Assembly: GCA_036346225.1 (NCBI GenBank)
Contig: JARFIW010000588.1
Coordinates: 6,887,501-6,951,500, forward strand
DNA: 64,000 bases
Source of the DNA: Platerodrilus igneus
Lineage: Eukaryota > Arthropoda > Insecta > Coleoptera > Lycidae
Direction: 5' to 3'
A model generated the notes under the pieces. It was not told where the DNA came from. It ran no database searches and saw nothing but the letters and a program-made list of their open reading frames with translations. Numbering within the stretch: position 1 is the first letter of the stretch; every line of letters starts with the position of its first letter. The translations under genes were made by a program, and so were the position numbers. Below, piece after piece: positions 33,001 to 45,163 of this stretch.

Positions 33001-35640
33001 CAACCTACATCTTTCACTATCTGTGTGCAGTAGTCTAACCAGGTCTACCTCAACTTCTCTTTTTTCCTGTCTGCTTCTAATATATTCCGCACCATTCTTT
33101 CATGTCTTAGTGTGACCTATCATCCTATCTCTCCTATTTTTTACTGTTTTCTACATAGTTCTTTCTTCCCCTACCATATCTAGCACCTCTTTGTTCTTAA
33201 CTTTGTCTGTCCATGGTAAGTTCATCATACGTCTGTAGCACCAAATTTCAAAGGATTCTACCTTTTTCTTGTCTGCTTCTCCTACTGTCCAGGATTCACA
33301 GACATACAGTGCTGTGCTCCATACATATGTTTTCAGCAATCTTTTTCTTGTTTCTATGTTTGTGGTCTTTGATCACAGTAGTTGCTTTTTCTTGTTAAAT
33401 GTAGCGTGACCTTGTGCTAATTTATGTTTTATATCTTGTGTGCTTTTCCCATCTTGCGTTATTTGACCTCCTAGGTAGCAGAAATCCTTAACCTCTTGTA
33501 AGTTCTCTTTACCTAGTTGTATTCTTGTTTTTGATTTATTTCCCCCTCTTTTGCAGACTACAACTTCAGTTTTATTTTTGTTAATTTTCATACCATATCC
33601 CTCAGTTAGAACTGTTTCCATTTCATTAAGAGCAGCTTCTAACTCTTCCTTGCTAGATGCTAATACTGCTATATGATCTGCAAATCTAAGCATATCAATC
33701 TTTTGTCTCTGCATATTGATTCCAAATGTCTTTCTGCATTTGATAGTATTCATTGCCTCTTCTATGTACAAGTTAAAAATCAATGGGGATAGGGCACATC
33801 CCTGTCACACCCCTTTCCTAATGTTTACTTCTCTACGTTCCTGCTCTAATTCTATTACTGCTGTTTACTCTTTGTATAAGCTATGTACTATTCGTCTATC
33901 CCTAAAACTCATTCCAATCATTTTGAGTATTTCAAACATTTTTTTCCATTTTATATTGTCGAATGCTTTTTCCAGATCTACAAACCCTATATATACGCTT
34001 TCCCCTTTCTCTATTGTTTTCTCCATTATCACCCTGAGCTAAAATAGCCTCCCGTGTTCCTTTGTTTCACCTAAATCCAAATGGATCTTCTCCCAGTATT
34101 TCTTCAACTCGTTTTCCATACGTCTTTGTACAATTCTAGTTAATATTTTTGAAACGTGTGCTGTCAAACTTATTGTTCGAAAATTTTCACATCTATCTGC
34201 GCCTCTTTTTTTGTATAGTTACTATGATGTTATGTTTGAAATCGTTGGATATCTCGCCTGTCTCATACATATAGATTACAAGTCGGAAGAGACGTTCTGT
34301 TACTGCTGATCCAGCGACTTTTAGAGTTTCTGCTTGCATCTTATCTGTACCCGGTGCCTTATCATTTTACAGACTCTTTATTGCTAATTCAAACTCATCT
34401 CTAAGTATAGGATATCCCAAATCATCCTTTTCAATGTCTGATTCCTGTTCTAATGCTGTTAATTCCTCTTTTGAATATAAATTCCCTATATATTCCTGCC
34501 ATCTAGCTACTTTTTCTACATTTTCTATAATGACTTTTTCTCCCGCATCCCTTATATTTTTGCTATATGGTTTTATATCCCTAAAATTCATTCTAATTAA
34601 TTTGTATGCTTCGTCTGTCTTTCCTATTTCCATCTTAGTTTGTAACTCGTTACATTTTTCATCAATCCATTATTCCTTAGCTTTCCTGTATTTGCGAATA
34701 ATTTCCCATTTTATGGCTTTGTGTCTCTGTTTTCCTGTTTCGTCTGATCTATTTTTGTATTTTTGTCTTTCGTCTATTGAATTCAGGATATCTTTTGTTA
34801 TCCATGGTTTCTTGTTTTCTTTTTGTGTATACCCCAGAATATCTCTGGCCGCTATGTCTAAGCTGGAATTAATGTTAATTCCATTCCGTTTCTACTTCCT
34901 TAGTATCAGATATTTTCTCGATATCTTTCAGCAATTCATTTAACTTTTTATAAATTTAAATGCGACCTTCGTAATTACGATGTTGTGGTCAGTGTCTATA
35001 TCTGCTTCCGGGTAGCTTCTACAGTCTTTTACTTGATTTCTAAACCGTTGTCTAACAACAATGTAATCTATTTGATATCTTCCTATATCTCCTGGCATCT
35101 TCCATGTGTATCGTCTTCTAGCATGATGTTGAAATAGTGTATTTGTGATGGTTAAGTTGTTGTTGTCGCAAAATTCTACCAGCCTATTTCCCTTGTCATT
35201 TCTCGTGCCTAATCCAAATAAACCTACTATCACTTCTTCCTTTACTCTCACCTACCACTACATTAAAATCTCCCGTAATTATTAAATTTTCATGTCCTTT
35301 TACGTATCTTGGTATGTCTTCCATATTTTTGTAGATCGTCTCTACCTCTTCCTCACTGTAGCTAGAGGTGGGCATGTACACTTGTATTATTACTGTATTT
35401 ACTGGTTTAGATTCAAATCTAACCATGAGTACTCTTTCATTCTTTTGTAGGTAATTTTACACGTCGTCTTATCTTTTTCTACATAACTATCCTCACACTC
35501 GAATTTCCTTCCTCTGATCCTGTATGAATTACCCTGAGGTCTCCACTCCAAAAATCCCCCTCCTCTGGCCAGCAGACTTCGCTAATTCCTACTATGTCTA
35601 GCGCTAACCTATCCATTTCGAGTTTCAGGTTCTCTAGCTT
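33001..35640 (-). pseudogene. RTE element A endonuclease-RT ORF, decayed
   Basis: Minus-strand pieces in order: endonuclease (34940-35640, with LIITGDFNVVVGE, YQIDYIVVRQRF and DIDTDHNIV), linker (34367-34633), RT with KAFDNIKW-like and FADH (33373-33783, catalytic FADD changed to FADH) and C-terminal tail (33000-33339, YVWSTALYVCESWTV and CYRRMMNLPWTDK). Frameshifts separate the pieces. The element is older than B, which has the same protein with only three stops. Confidence 0.8.
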
Positions 35641-36096
35641 CTTGTTTCACCCCTCTGACATTCCACGCTCCGATTCGCAATGTTCACGAATCTTTTTCTA
35701 TTCTTTTGGATCACATCCCCCGAAGTAGCCCCTCCCGGAGATCCGAATGGGGGACTATTTTACCGCCGGAGTTTTTTACTCCAGAGGATGCCATCATGTT
35801 CAACAATTTCTGTACGCAGTGTACTTGGGAGGTAATGTGGTGGTTTCCCGTTGCCTTCCACATCGCAATAGTGTGTCTTAGAATGTCATACCGACCCCTG
35901 TGGTCTCTGCCACTCTAAGTACCGAAAAAGCTGCTGCCCTTTTTCGGGGACCTGTCTTAGTCTGGCTCCTCACTTAAGGATTCCACTAATTTGGTTAAAC
36001 CTATAGTTCGGCTCTTTAGCTCATTGAAACGCGCAAGCCATTCTACATGTTCTAGTATTTTAGAACGTTGTCGAGGTGCACGTCCGTTGAAAATGG
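35641..36096 (-). mobile_element. 5' leader of RTE element A
   Basis: Parallels 54590-54995 of element B nearly throughout, including GGTGGTTTCCCGTTGCCTTC and TTTTTCGGGGACCTGTCTTA. It ends exactly at the target duplication (36097). No coding on either strand. Confidence 0.8.
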
Positions 36097-36118
36097 TTTA
36101 AAAATATACCTACAAATA

Positions 36119-36124
36119 TTTATT
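36119..36124 (-). terminator. Poly(A) signal AATAAA downstream of the 36.2-kb exon
   Basis: AATAAA on the minus strand, about 120 nt beyond the stop codon at 36246-36248. Confidence 0.5.
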
Positions 36125-36245
36125 TATGCACCTTCAAAATGTATAGGCAGTGAAATATAAATATAACTACAAATGCAATCAAATCATTGCCTGAAGGTTT
36201 GGATAGGTCTGCGTTGAGCGAACTGAATTTCCAAATGTATTCAGA

Positions 36246-36418
36246 TTAGTTTTTGGCACGCTCTTCTTCCTCCCATTCTGTTCTACACTTTGAAAGCACC
36301 AGCTCTTTTTCAATTAACTTTGTGTTTTTTTTATAAAATTTCTCCATGGTGGCAAACGTTGGATTGGGAGCAATGGAGTGCAGACGTTTACAGATTTTGA
36401 AGGTGTGTAGCTGCTCCA
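36246..36418 (-). CDS. Candidate terminal exon of an unrecognised minus-strand gene
   Basis: The minus strand has GAATTTTTTAG (ending at 36419) as a good acceptor. A phase-1 exon of 56 codons and TAA follows, encoding EQLHTFKICKRLHSIAPNP, FATMEKFYKKNTKLIEKEL and SKCRTEWEEEERAKN. A poly(A) signal follows at 36119-36124. The charged, helix-prone C-terminus looks like real protein. I could not find the upstream exon; 37054-37260 (minus) is a possible but unproven candidate. It could also be an alternative last exon of the gene at 40615-42900, whose introns are phase 1 as well. Confidence 0.4.
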
Positions 36419-36425
36419 CTAAAAA

Positions 36426-38440
36426 ATTCAAATTGCAATGAGCAACTGGTAAGAAATGAGCCAAACAATATGACTACATATTTTTCTACAAATCGTTCAA
36501 AAATTTTGACATTTCTGATAAAATTTCTTAAAGAAAGGTTGAATATTTCCAAGTGTTTAGTCATTGCCAAGCAATGACAAATCACTGTAAGGAAATATTC
36601 ATTACTCTACTGTACAGAAATAATATATGTATACATATGGACTACAAAAATGACAGAGAACATGCTTTCATGGTAAGTTCTATTTAAACAATCTTAACAC
36701 ATTATGTAAATATAACAAACAACTAACTTCAGAATGTATTTGATTCCGAAGTAAGTTGTGTGTGATATTTTCGGGTATTTTACAATTAGTACAATTATAG
36801 ATTTTGTATTGTTATTTTCAAAAATACCAGAATCTTTTTTCAATGCGTCAAGTTTGACAATTCAATATCTTGATAGGAACGTTTCCATGGTTACGCAAAA
36901 ATTTTTAATAAGAATTTGACAGCACTATTTATTTATAAATAAAATAAATCAGGTTATTTAAAAATTAGTATTTTAATTTCTGTCGTTTTTTAATGATTTG
37001 CGAAAAAATAGTAAGTATACCACGTAGGAAAAGCAACATTCTCGGACTGTGTGTTACTTGTCTTGGCTTGCACCTCGACAAGCAATCTTCACGTTGTCCC
37101 ACTGGGTATTCAATATACCATTATTACACACATTTTTGATTTCACACCTACAACACGCTTGCAACTTGGTTGAAACAAGACTTGTACCTGAACCTAAAAT
37201 TATACCTCGGCTACTAGTTTTGTAAAAATTTATACATTTCTTTTTAGTTTTGTGGACCATCTATCTTTGGTGATAGTTTCATGTGCCAAGTGCTGTTCAT
37301 AGATAAATCACCCCCCTAGATAAGCAACAATGTAGCAATAATTTTTGCTTGCATCGTAGCGCTATGTAACGGGCATAGTATAAACTACGACCGTGGCGGG
37401 AATATTTAAAAAATAGATAATCCTAAAATTATGGGCGTATTACCATTGTATCCTTTTGGTTTTGTCATTTACTGTACGTGATTTTCTATTCAAAGGAACT
37501 TTTTTTTTAATAGAAAACCACAATGGAAATGAACAAAGCTCAACCAAAACACAAAAACTTTTACATACCTGTTGCTGCCCAGATTTCAATATTCGAGAAT
37601 TTGAAAGTAAAGATTATAACACACATAACGTCCTTTCTAAGTAACTGGCATTTTGTTGGACTTTTAAACAACGGCAGTTGAGCATTTATTTATTTTATTT
37701 AATATTATATAATAATAGGTTTCTTGTAATTAAAGAAAAACATTTCAGTAAATAGAATGCCCTTGAAAGTGACGCAGTAGCTTTGTATGCGACCATAATA
37801 CACAGTATTTGTAGTAAACGTAAAACTAAAGACTAAAAATTTTAACAGGTCACAATGTCACTATAAAAATTTGTTAGCGCCTAAGAAATAATTGGATTGT
37901 AATAGTAGTAATCTCTATTTGCTTACATACCACAATAGTTACAATAACAGAGCAATAAATAATATCTTTAACTACTTGAGAAAGTATTTTATCTAACCTA
38001 GAAGTACATTAGCAAAAATTTCAGCAGCATCAAAATATCTGATATATCAATTCTATTACTATATACAATTTACATTTGCAACTAAAATAAAGTATAACAC
38101 AAAACTTATGGTATCGTCACTAGAAAAGTGGCGTTTTTTCACTTCAGAGTTTTTATTAGAACCCAAAGGTACACAGCAATAGAAAACGATTGTTCGTGAG
38201 GGTTAACTAATTAACACAAAAGTTCGTTATATTTTTCAATATTATAGGTAAATAAATGCGGAATTACAAATTAACTGAAAATATGAAAAACACTCTTAAA
38301 AGTACAAATCAAGAAACTTCTAAATAGATTGTGATACATTGCTTGAAACTTGACAATTGAAATTCCTCTCACATTGTTATTGGTGTCAGTTTCCTCAGTT
38401 ATTTCAGTTTTTATTTATTTATATACGTGTGTGTGTGTAT
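36426..38440. other. Intergenic or intronic stretch
   Basis: Holds a minus-strand open frame at 37054-37260 (68 codons, Cys-rich QACCRCEIKNVC) without known relatives. There is a short palindrome GTCATTGCCAAGCAATGAC near 36561-36579, and GGCGGGAA (E2F-like) near 37396. No firm gene. Confidence 0.35.
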
Positions 38441-40190
38441 GTACAGATAATTCCAAATTGATACACACTAATAAAAAATAAAACAAATGAAAACATGCAC
38501 ACTTAAAGCCTTAAATTAATGTAATTCTAAAATTTTGTTTCTAAATTTAGTGTAGTTACACCTCAAGATGTCGACTTCTACAAAAAATCTATTGTAAGTC
38601 CTACATAGCCTTGAAACACAAATCAGTTGAACCATAATTAGTTCTATGCCTACTTGCACTAAATACAGCACTATACCTTGTATTCTTACGAGTTATCTTT
38701 AGACCAATCATGCTTAATAAGTCTACACTATCAACCATGTTATTCCAAAGCTTATACATAAAGAAAGCCATATTATTCCTATGTCTCTGTTCTAAGCTTA
38801 GCATTCCCACTAACTTTCTTCTGATTACATGGTCAAGGTTGTCATAAGGAAACTTAAGTTTCCACAGTAGATATTTAATAAATTTATCTTGTACACGCTC
38901 TAATCTATCTATGTGACATTTGTAATAAGGCGACCAGATACGAGAATTATATTGTAGAATACTTAAAACTAATGCGTTATACAGCAACTTTAAAGAACCT
39001 ATGTCAAATAGATCTATGGTGTTTCTTTCGATGAAACCTAATATTCTAAATGATTTAAACAGTATATGGTCTAATATGATCAGAAAAAGACAATTCCCGA
39101 TCAAACACAACACCTAGGTCAGAAAAACTGTTAACAAATTCCAGAGGAATACTGTTGATATGATAAATGAATTTAAAATAAGAAACTAAATTATCAAGGT
39201 CATGCTGAATATGTAAACAATCTGTGTAAGAATTAGCATAAGTAAAGGACTTGAGGTCATCTGCATAAAGTAAGCACTGAGTACATGTGAACACAGAAAC
39301 GACGTCGTTTATGAAAAACAAAAATAATATAGGGCCAAGGTGAGACCTCTGCGGCACTCCCGAGATCACAGTAATCACTTTAGATTTAACAGCTCGAATA
39401 TGTACGTATTGAGATCTGTCAGACAAATAGGAAGAAATCCACTTTAGGTAAACACCTTGAATTCCCAAAGCATACAGCTTCTCCGCCAACAAATTATGGC
39501 ACACCCTATCAAATGCTTTAGATATATCAACTTGGTTGCCATCTTTCAGTGCATTAACTAGAAAATCCTGGTAAACAGCAAGATTAGTGCATGTTGATCG
39601 GCCTTTGAAAAAACCATGCTGTTGGTTCACCAAGGCATGTTTAAATGTGTTAAATAATTCATCACAAACTATCGATTCAAAAATTTTAGCTACAGCAGAG
39701 AGTAGTGATATTCCTCTGTAGTTTTCTATAACACTTTTATATCCATTTTGTACACAGGATAAAGAGAGGATTTCTTCCACCGTTCCGGAAATACACCGGA
39801 ATCAAAGGATTTTTGAAATATAACTTGTAACGGTTCAGCAAGTATCATACAGCATTGTTTCCAAAAGATTGCAGGTATACCATCAGGACCAGCCCCTTTG
39901 TTAATATCTAGACTAGTTAACTTATCTATGATTTCATTGGCTGTGAATGTATGACTGAACAAGCCGGAAGATGAAACACACACACACGCAGGCGTAGTAT
40001 GAACTAAAACAGTGAACCAAACATGTCCATAAGCATTTGCACCCTGTGGTGCTGTTCCTTTACATTCATTTCTGTTGTGGTTGATCCATTTCCTTTGCCT
40101 GTGGGCAGATTTGTGTTGGAGAAAACTCCTTTTATCTTCTTGATGGCATATTTGAGGCAAAACTATATCGTATAAAAGTTTCGACTATGC
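38441..40190 (-). mobile_element. CR1/jockey-superfamily LINE, 5'-truncated
   Basis: The minus-strand RT begins in its N-terminal part (39726-40160, KGAGPDGIPAIFWKQCC and SGVFPERWKKSSLYPVYK). It continues through YRGISLLSAVAKIFESIV, QQHGFFKGRST, ISKAFDRVCHNLLAEKL, GPILFLFFINDV and LLYADDLKSF (39055-39780). It ends with the C-terminal domain LVLSILQYNSRIWSPYY (38601-39113). The endonuclease is missing. A few residues before ISKAFD are deleted and two frame changes occur. A low-complexity 3' region runs to about 38440. Confidence 0.8.
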
Positions 40191-40513
40191 TTCAACTTAA
40201 AAAGCTTGCCATAATAGTAAAATATTGCATTACAAATGCATTTTAAGTTATAAATGTGTTGCATATAGATTTCTTAATCACAGCACATAAAAATAGCATA
40301 CACAAAGTCCAATCTTATTCATTTAAGGTAGCTTGAATTTAAACGGATTAATATTCTAAATAAAAAAAGAATGTGTTGCTGTATTTATTGGGAAATGCAA
40401 ATTACTATTACAAAATAAAGGATATAACATTAATTTTAATCTATAATACAAATATAACCTAACATGGCTACGTATCATATAAATACTACTAAAAACATAT
40501 TATGTATAATATT
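40191..40513. other. AT-rich stretch between LINE and gene 3' end
   Basis: No feature seen. Confidence 0.35.
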
Positions 40514-40519
40514 TTTATT
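40514..40519 (-). terminator. Poly(A) signal AATAAA of the 40.6-42.9-kb gene
   Basis: AATAAA on the minus strand (CTTCAATAAAAATA), 95-100 nt after the predicted stop codon. Confidence 0.5.
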
Positions 40520-40614
40520 GAAGAATACAAAAATGTATTAATCTAAGTCACGCTAATAAACAGTATTATTTAAATTAAACTTAGAAATATGACCAAAATA
40601 TGCTTTTAATTATT

Positions 40615-42900
40615 TTATGGTGCTTGCTTGTCTGGAGGCACTATATCCACTTGAATTTCCTCCAAAATGTTGTTTTTAATTGGAGTCAAAGAAACATTTT
40701 CCATTATAATATCAGAAGGAGAATTACCAATTTTAACAGAAATCCGAGTTTTATCAAATTCTGAAAACAGATTAAATAATATGTTTGAATGTCAGAGGTT
40801 ACATTTTCCACAATATTGTAAACTGTTAATTAAATTATGTTACTTGGCATTTGTATAATGCCATTCTAAATATTCTTAATAACTTTTGCCCAACATAAAA
40901 AGATCTGTATCGATACATCAAACACTGTACAAACAACAAAATATATAGCTATTATGAAATACATGCTTTTGTGTTAAAAGAAAATTTTTATAATTGTCTT
41001 TGGTTACAATAGTATAGAAGAATTGATTTGACCGACTTTAAAACTTATCACAATTTGTACTAATATTTAATGTTAGAGAGCTTACGACAAAATTCACTCC
41101 ATTTAGAGTTTTGTTAAAACGATGTTTCCGATTTTATAATTCTAAAGTAATGAAATAATATATTATATTCAAGTTAAGTATTTTTATAACAACTGAGAAA
41201 ACATATTTGATATTTGTAATTTTCAATCAAATCATTATTTATTTTGTATAGATCTCAACAAAGTGCTATAATATCACTCAAAATGTTATTAACTCTCTAA
41301 GTATAAGAATTATGATTGACATTTTCTTGAAACCTTATATCAAACCCTAAAGAATAAAATTTGTGTACATTAAAGAGCCTTGTTACAAAACTTACTTGGA
41401 TGTTGTAATGATTTTTTACAAACCTAAAATTGACAAATATTGTTAGACACATACATACCATCATGTTTCACTTTGGCTTTTTTAATGATGATGCCTTCTA
41501 CTAAATCTTTAATTTTTTCATTATCTACTATAATATTGTTTGATCTGAAGTAGAATAGACATACATCGGGATATTTTTCAAAATTGCTAGGTACTGTAAA
41601 GCGATATTTTAAACACAAAATTTCCATTATTTTGACTTACCAGTTTGACATATTTTTATAATAGTGTCTTTTAATCGTTTGTGCTTATTTTCAAACTCAA
41701 TTAGATATCTCTTCATTCGCACTGTATCTTAAAGAAAACAACAAATTTAATTAGTAATAAATTATAAATGAATTATTAAAAATTTCTTACATTATTCTGA
41801 AAAGTAATGGAATAAATTATGATATTTTGAAATGTTTTTTTAATAGCAATAAATTAGATGTATGCTTCTCTGTAAAATTTTGTTTAAAATTAAAATATTT
41901 TAACATAATTATTTTGCAAAATTTAATTTTTTTAACTAATTGTATAAATAATTTAATTTGAACATATTTTTCCATACCTCGAAAATTGATCAGTAACATT
42001 ATAGACATGAGCATAAGTGTAAGTAGTTCTGAATAAACATAAAGAAATGTTACTAGGTCCATTACTACTGGGTAGAATAATTTTATTGCTGCTATAACTA
42101 ACTAACGCGTGTAGGACAATGTAAAATTTTGATGTTTGAAACTGCTTTTGAATATATAGTACTTTCCCCTCCTGTTTTTCTTCATTATGGCTTCCTATTG
42201 CTATTTGTGACATTATCAAAGTGTGCGTTGTTTTATTGGTTAGGTCATAAGCATTTATGAAATACTTGTTCCCAGGCTTTGAATACAGAACACATTGTTT
42301 AAGTTATTAATCTTAATGCATTGTTTATCTCAATTAATATGAAGAAGGTTTATTGATTTATAGTGACTCACTTAATACTAATTTATTTGATAGGTAATAA
42401 ACCTGTAATTTTCTTAATGTGACATTCAGATTGTTACATATTTATTCTCTATTTCGATAGCTTAGTGGACATGTGTTAAATAAATTTTTGTTTATTTTTC
42501 AAAAAATGAATTTTAATGTTTATAAGTTTGGACGTTCACAATTTTATTTCATTTTCACCCTTAAAATATTTTTATAATTCTTGGATGTTATTGATTATTA
42601 ATACAGCAAAATAGACTTTTTACAATTATTTATTCAGTATTTAATTATTTGAAGAATATTTAATTACCACCTTTAACATATTTGTAGATTACGCTTAGGC
42701 ACTTACCTCATATTCAAATATCTGTCCAATTATAGGTGATTGGCACAGAATTTTAGGTGATTACCTTGAATAAAACCAGGTTTCTCATTATCTGACGCGA
42801 TGTTAGCAATTTGACTTGCCAATGGTACTTCTTTAAAGAAATGTGTGTAATTTTTTGAAATTACTATCAGTTTTAACAACTGTAAAAGGTCATTTTTCAT
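40615..42900 (-). CDS. Predicted small spliced gene of unknown function (3-4 exons)
   Basis: Minus-strand exons: E1 42765-42900, E2 41641-41727, E3 41459-41593, E4 40615-40760 (TAA at 40615-40617). Introns are 1037, 47 and 698 nt, all GT-AG and all phase 1, and the joined reading is open. E2 reads RMKRYLIEFENKHKRLKD. E3 reads SNFEKYPDVCLFYFRSNN, then IKDLVEGIIIKKAKVKHD. E4 reads RISVKIGNSPSDII, then LTPIKNNILEEIQVDIVPP. From the ATG in E1 the protein has 167 residues; from the ATG in E2, 118. An AATAAA follows. E2-E4 are the better supported. E1 also continues, after a stop, from a transposon-like reading (42945-43340), so it may not belong. The N-terminal half looks helical. I do not recognise the family. 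Confidence 0.5.
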
Positions 42901-42944
42901 TGCTTGAGTTATAAGCAGCTTAGATTTATACAATGGTTTTAAAT

Positions 42945-43340
42945 TAAGAGATGGTCAACATACAGTCGCTTTCTGCTTTGTTCTTGTTGTTGTATTGCTT
43001 GCTATTGCTTGTGTGCCTGTTACCAAAAATGAATCTGTTGACAAGTCATTGTAGTATTGAAAATCAAAGGTTTGCTTTTTTTGATTCAAATTCGTTTGCT
43101 ATTCAGCCAGTTAACCTTGACTCCCTTCTCATTGGCTGCTGCATACTTTTCCCGATACAAGTCCCTTAATATCACCAAAGTCTTTGTATGTCGTTGTTGT
43201 AAGTTGGTATGGTACAGGTATAATTCTTGCTCCATATATCAAAAGTGCCCATTCCCGTGGAGTGTACACTTTTTGCGTTTTCATTTTCTTTCAGTAGTTG
43301 AGTGCATAAAATCACATTCCAAATATGAATGATTTGATTC
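42945..43340 (-). pseudogene. Fragment of a transposon-associated protein, family not named
   Basis: Minus-strand readings in shifting frames: KVYTPREWALLIYGARIIP, KDFGDIKGL, GVKVNWLNSKRI and FDFQYYNDLSTDSFLVTG, stopping near 42947. The sequence of motifs resembles an uncharacterised protein type I associate with transposon-rich insect genomes; I cannot name it. At least two frameshifts are present. Confidence 0.35.
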
Positions 43341-44890
43341 CATATACTTTAACTCAATGGTCTCCAAGTTAGTTTTTTCGTTAACAGCACACTACATGGT
43401 TGCAGTTACGAATTGATTATGATTCTGTCCTCAATACCTATCACTGAATGAAGTTATGTAAAGAACAGTTTCAGGTAAACAAAAAATGTACTTTAGAAGG
43501 TAACTCTCAATTTCATTACTACCTTTTTTTCCCATTACACTAGTCTCATAAATAGCAGAAACCATCATTTTTGGTAGTATCGACGATAGTAAAATCATAG
43601 AGGGTAAGACGCTTGTAATAGATCTTACTATTTCCTGAAAAGGGTACGCTCAAAGCTGATTGCAGATCAAACATTATTGATTTATAAGCAACCCCTTTAT
43701 TGTCGATAGTCTTTTTTATCATCAGCTTTCATTTTCAAGGAGTCGTCTTGCTTTTTGTAGTTGGTCCTTGTCTTCATGCAAAATAGTTTTATGTGGAGCT
43801 GAATAGTAACATTGCATTTAGTGCACGGTCTGTTTTAGAAATAAACAAAGACAATGATGGGTTATACACATTAAAAGTACTTCGGTATATAAAAGATGAC
43901 ACTGTTGCAATATTCATTTTTTGGATAATATTCATTCTTATATAAAAGATAAGTGCTAAGTTAATTCAGTTACTAAATACAGTTTTTTGTATCTTGTGGA
44001 AGTAAAAATCTTGAATGTATTTACGTGTAAAATTTGTTAAAAAATTAATTAGATGAATTACTGAACGACCCCAGTAAAATTGTTGGAACACTACTGAGCT
44101 GTCAAGTCTGTTTAACTGATGTTAGTCTTTTTCGACTTCATCATCCTACCGAGAAACATAGGGAATTTGCATGTAAAATTCTTAATTTGTGGTTCTATCT
44201 CCATTATGGGACGTACAAAACTACCGGTGTAATATTCGTGATTTTTTTCTACAATGAAAACAATCATTGGCGGCGGATTCAATGGGGACATTGGAGGCGA
44301 TCGCTCCATGACGACAGCATTTGCATGTTTTCAAAAACAGTAAATTAAAATATTTTAATTTGGAGTGGTTTATAGTACCTAATTTCAACCAATGATATTG
44401 TTTCTAAACATTTGTCTCAAACAAACCTTGTAGTTCACAGTTAAATACTATTCCTAGATGTTACGAGAGAATTAGTTGAAACAGTACCAATATTTATTCA
44501 TAGTAATGAGACCTATCAAATACACTTTCAAAAAATTTACTAAATCAATTAATCACATCATCACCGTCTCCTTAGATATTTTGTGAATCCATCGCTGCAT
44601 TCAATAATAATTAAATAATGTTGGTAATTTATTCAATACTCTCATTACAAAAGTTTAATAACTTTTCATTTTATGTAAATACAATTTCAATAAAAAACTC
44701 AAACTTTTACAAGAAGTATGAAAATAACCAACAGTCACGTTGCAAGTATCATCCTCCATCACAACTGTCCTCATTTTAAAATTTTGATTGACACCCTACC
44801 TTGTGACCCATTGATGCTTAAAACTTAAAAACTGTAACAAAATTTATTCAGTAAATATATTTAAAATACAAAACCCCAGAACTAATTGCA
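43341..44890. other. Stretch without firm features
   Basis: A minus-strand frame at 44112-44309 (MERSPPMSPLNPPPM) has no recognised relatives. No RNA gene or repeat was seen. Confidence 0.35.
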
Positions 44891-44899
44891 CTAATAGGT

Positions 44900-45163
44900 A
44901 TACCTATTGTCCGCACGCGACGAGAAGACCTCGGAAACATGAGGTAACGGGATTGCATAGTGCGTCATTTGAACTTGAACTTGTCGCAGTAAACGCTTGC
45001 TAAAAACTTTCGCCTTAGTATTCTTTCAGTTGTAGTTTCAGTCTGTAGTAGTATTTATGCTCGCGCGATAGCTAGGCAGCTGTTAATCGTTATCACACGT
45101 AATTGATATTGTGTGCATATCATTTCAAAGTACAAATTTGTTAAATAATAAGCTTTTGTAAAA
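44900..45163 (+). promoter_or_regulatory. GC-richer leader upstream of the 45-kb transposase
   Basis: A less AT-rich segment containing CGCACGCGACGAG and GCTCGCGCGATAGC, directly ahead of the transposase start at 45164. It is likely the 5' part of that transposon. I could not match it to an inverted repeat on the other side. Confidence 0.3.

Larger units (their letters stand above)
30182..36096 (-). mobile_element. RTE element A, full length but decayed, split by an LTR-like insertion
   Basis: TTTAAAAATAT flanks both ends (30171-30181 and 36097-36107), an 11-bp target duplication. On the minus strand the order is a 5' leader (35640-36096), endonuclease and RT (about 32970-35640), a modular 3' region (32238-32970) and a last 3' module (30182-30578). 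The LTR-like element at 30583-32237 interrupts the 3' region. The same architecture is found in RTE element B. Confidence 0.85.

Noticed and set aside
36561..36579. Palindrome GTCATTGCCAAGCAATGAC as a second Helitron end
   Set aside because: No CTRR terminus follows at the right distance and no 5' TC partner was found.
41985..42219. Minus-strand frame MSQIAIGSHNEEKQEGKV as an extra exon of the 40.6-42.9-kb gene
   Set aside because: The only good donor (GTATGG) leaves a phase that produces stops in E2; no compatible acceptor was found.
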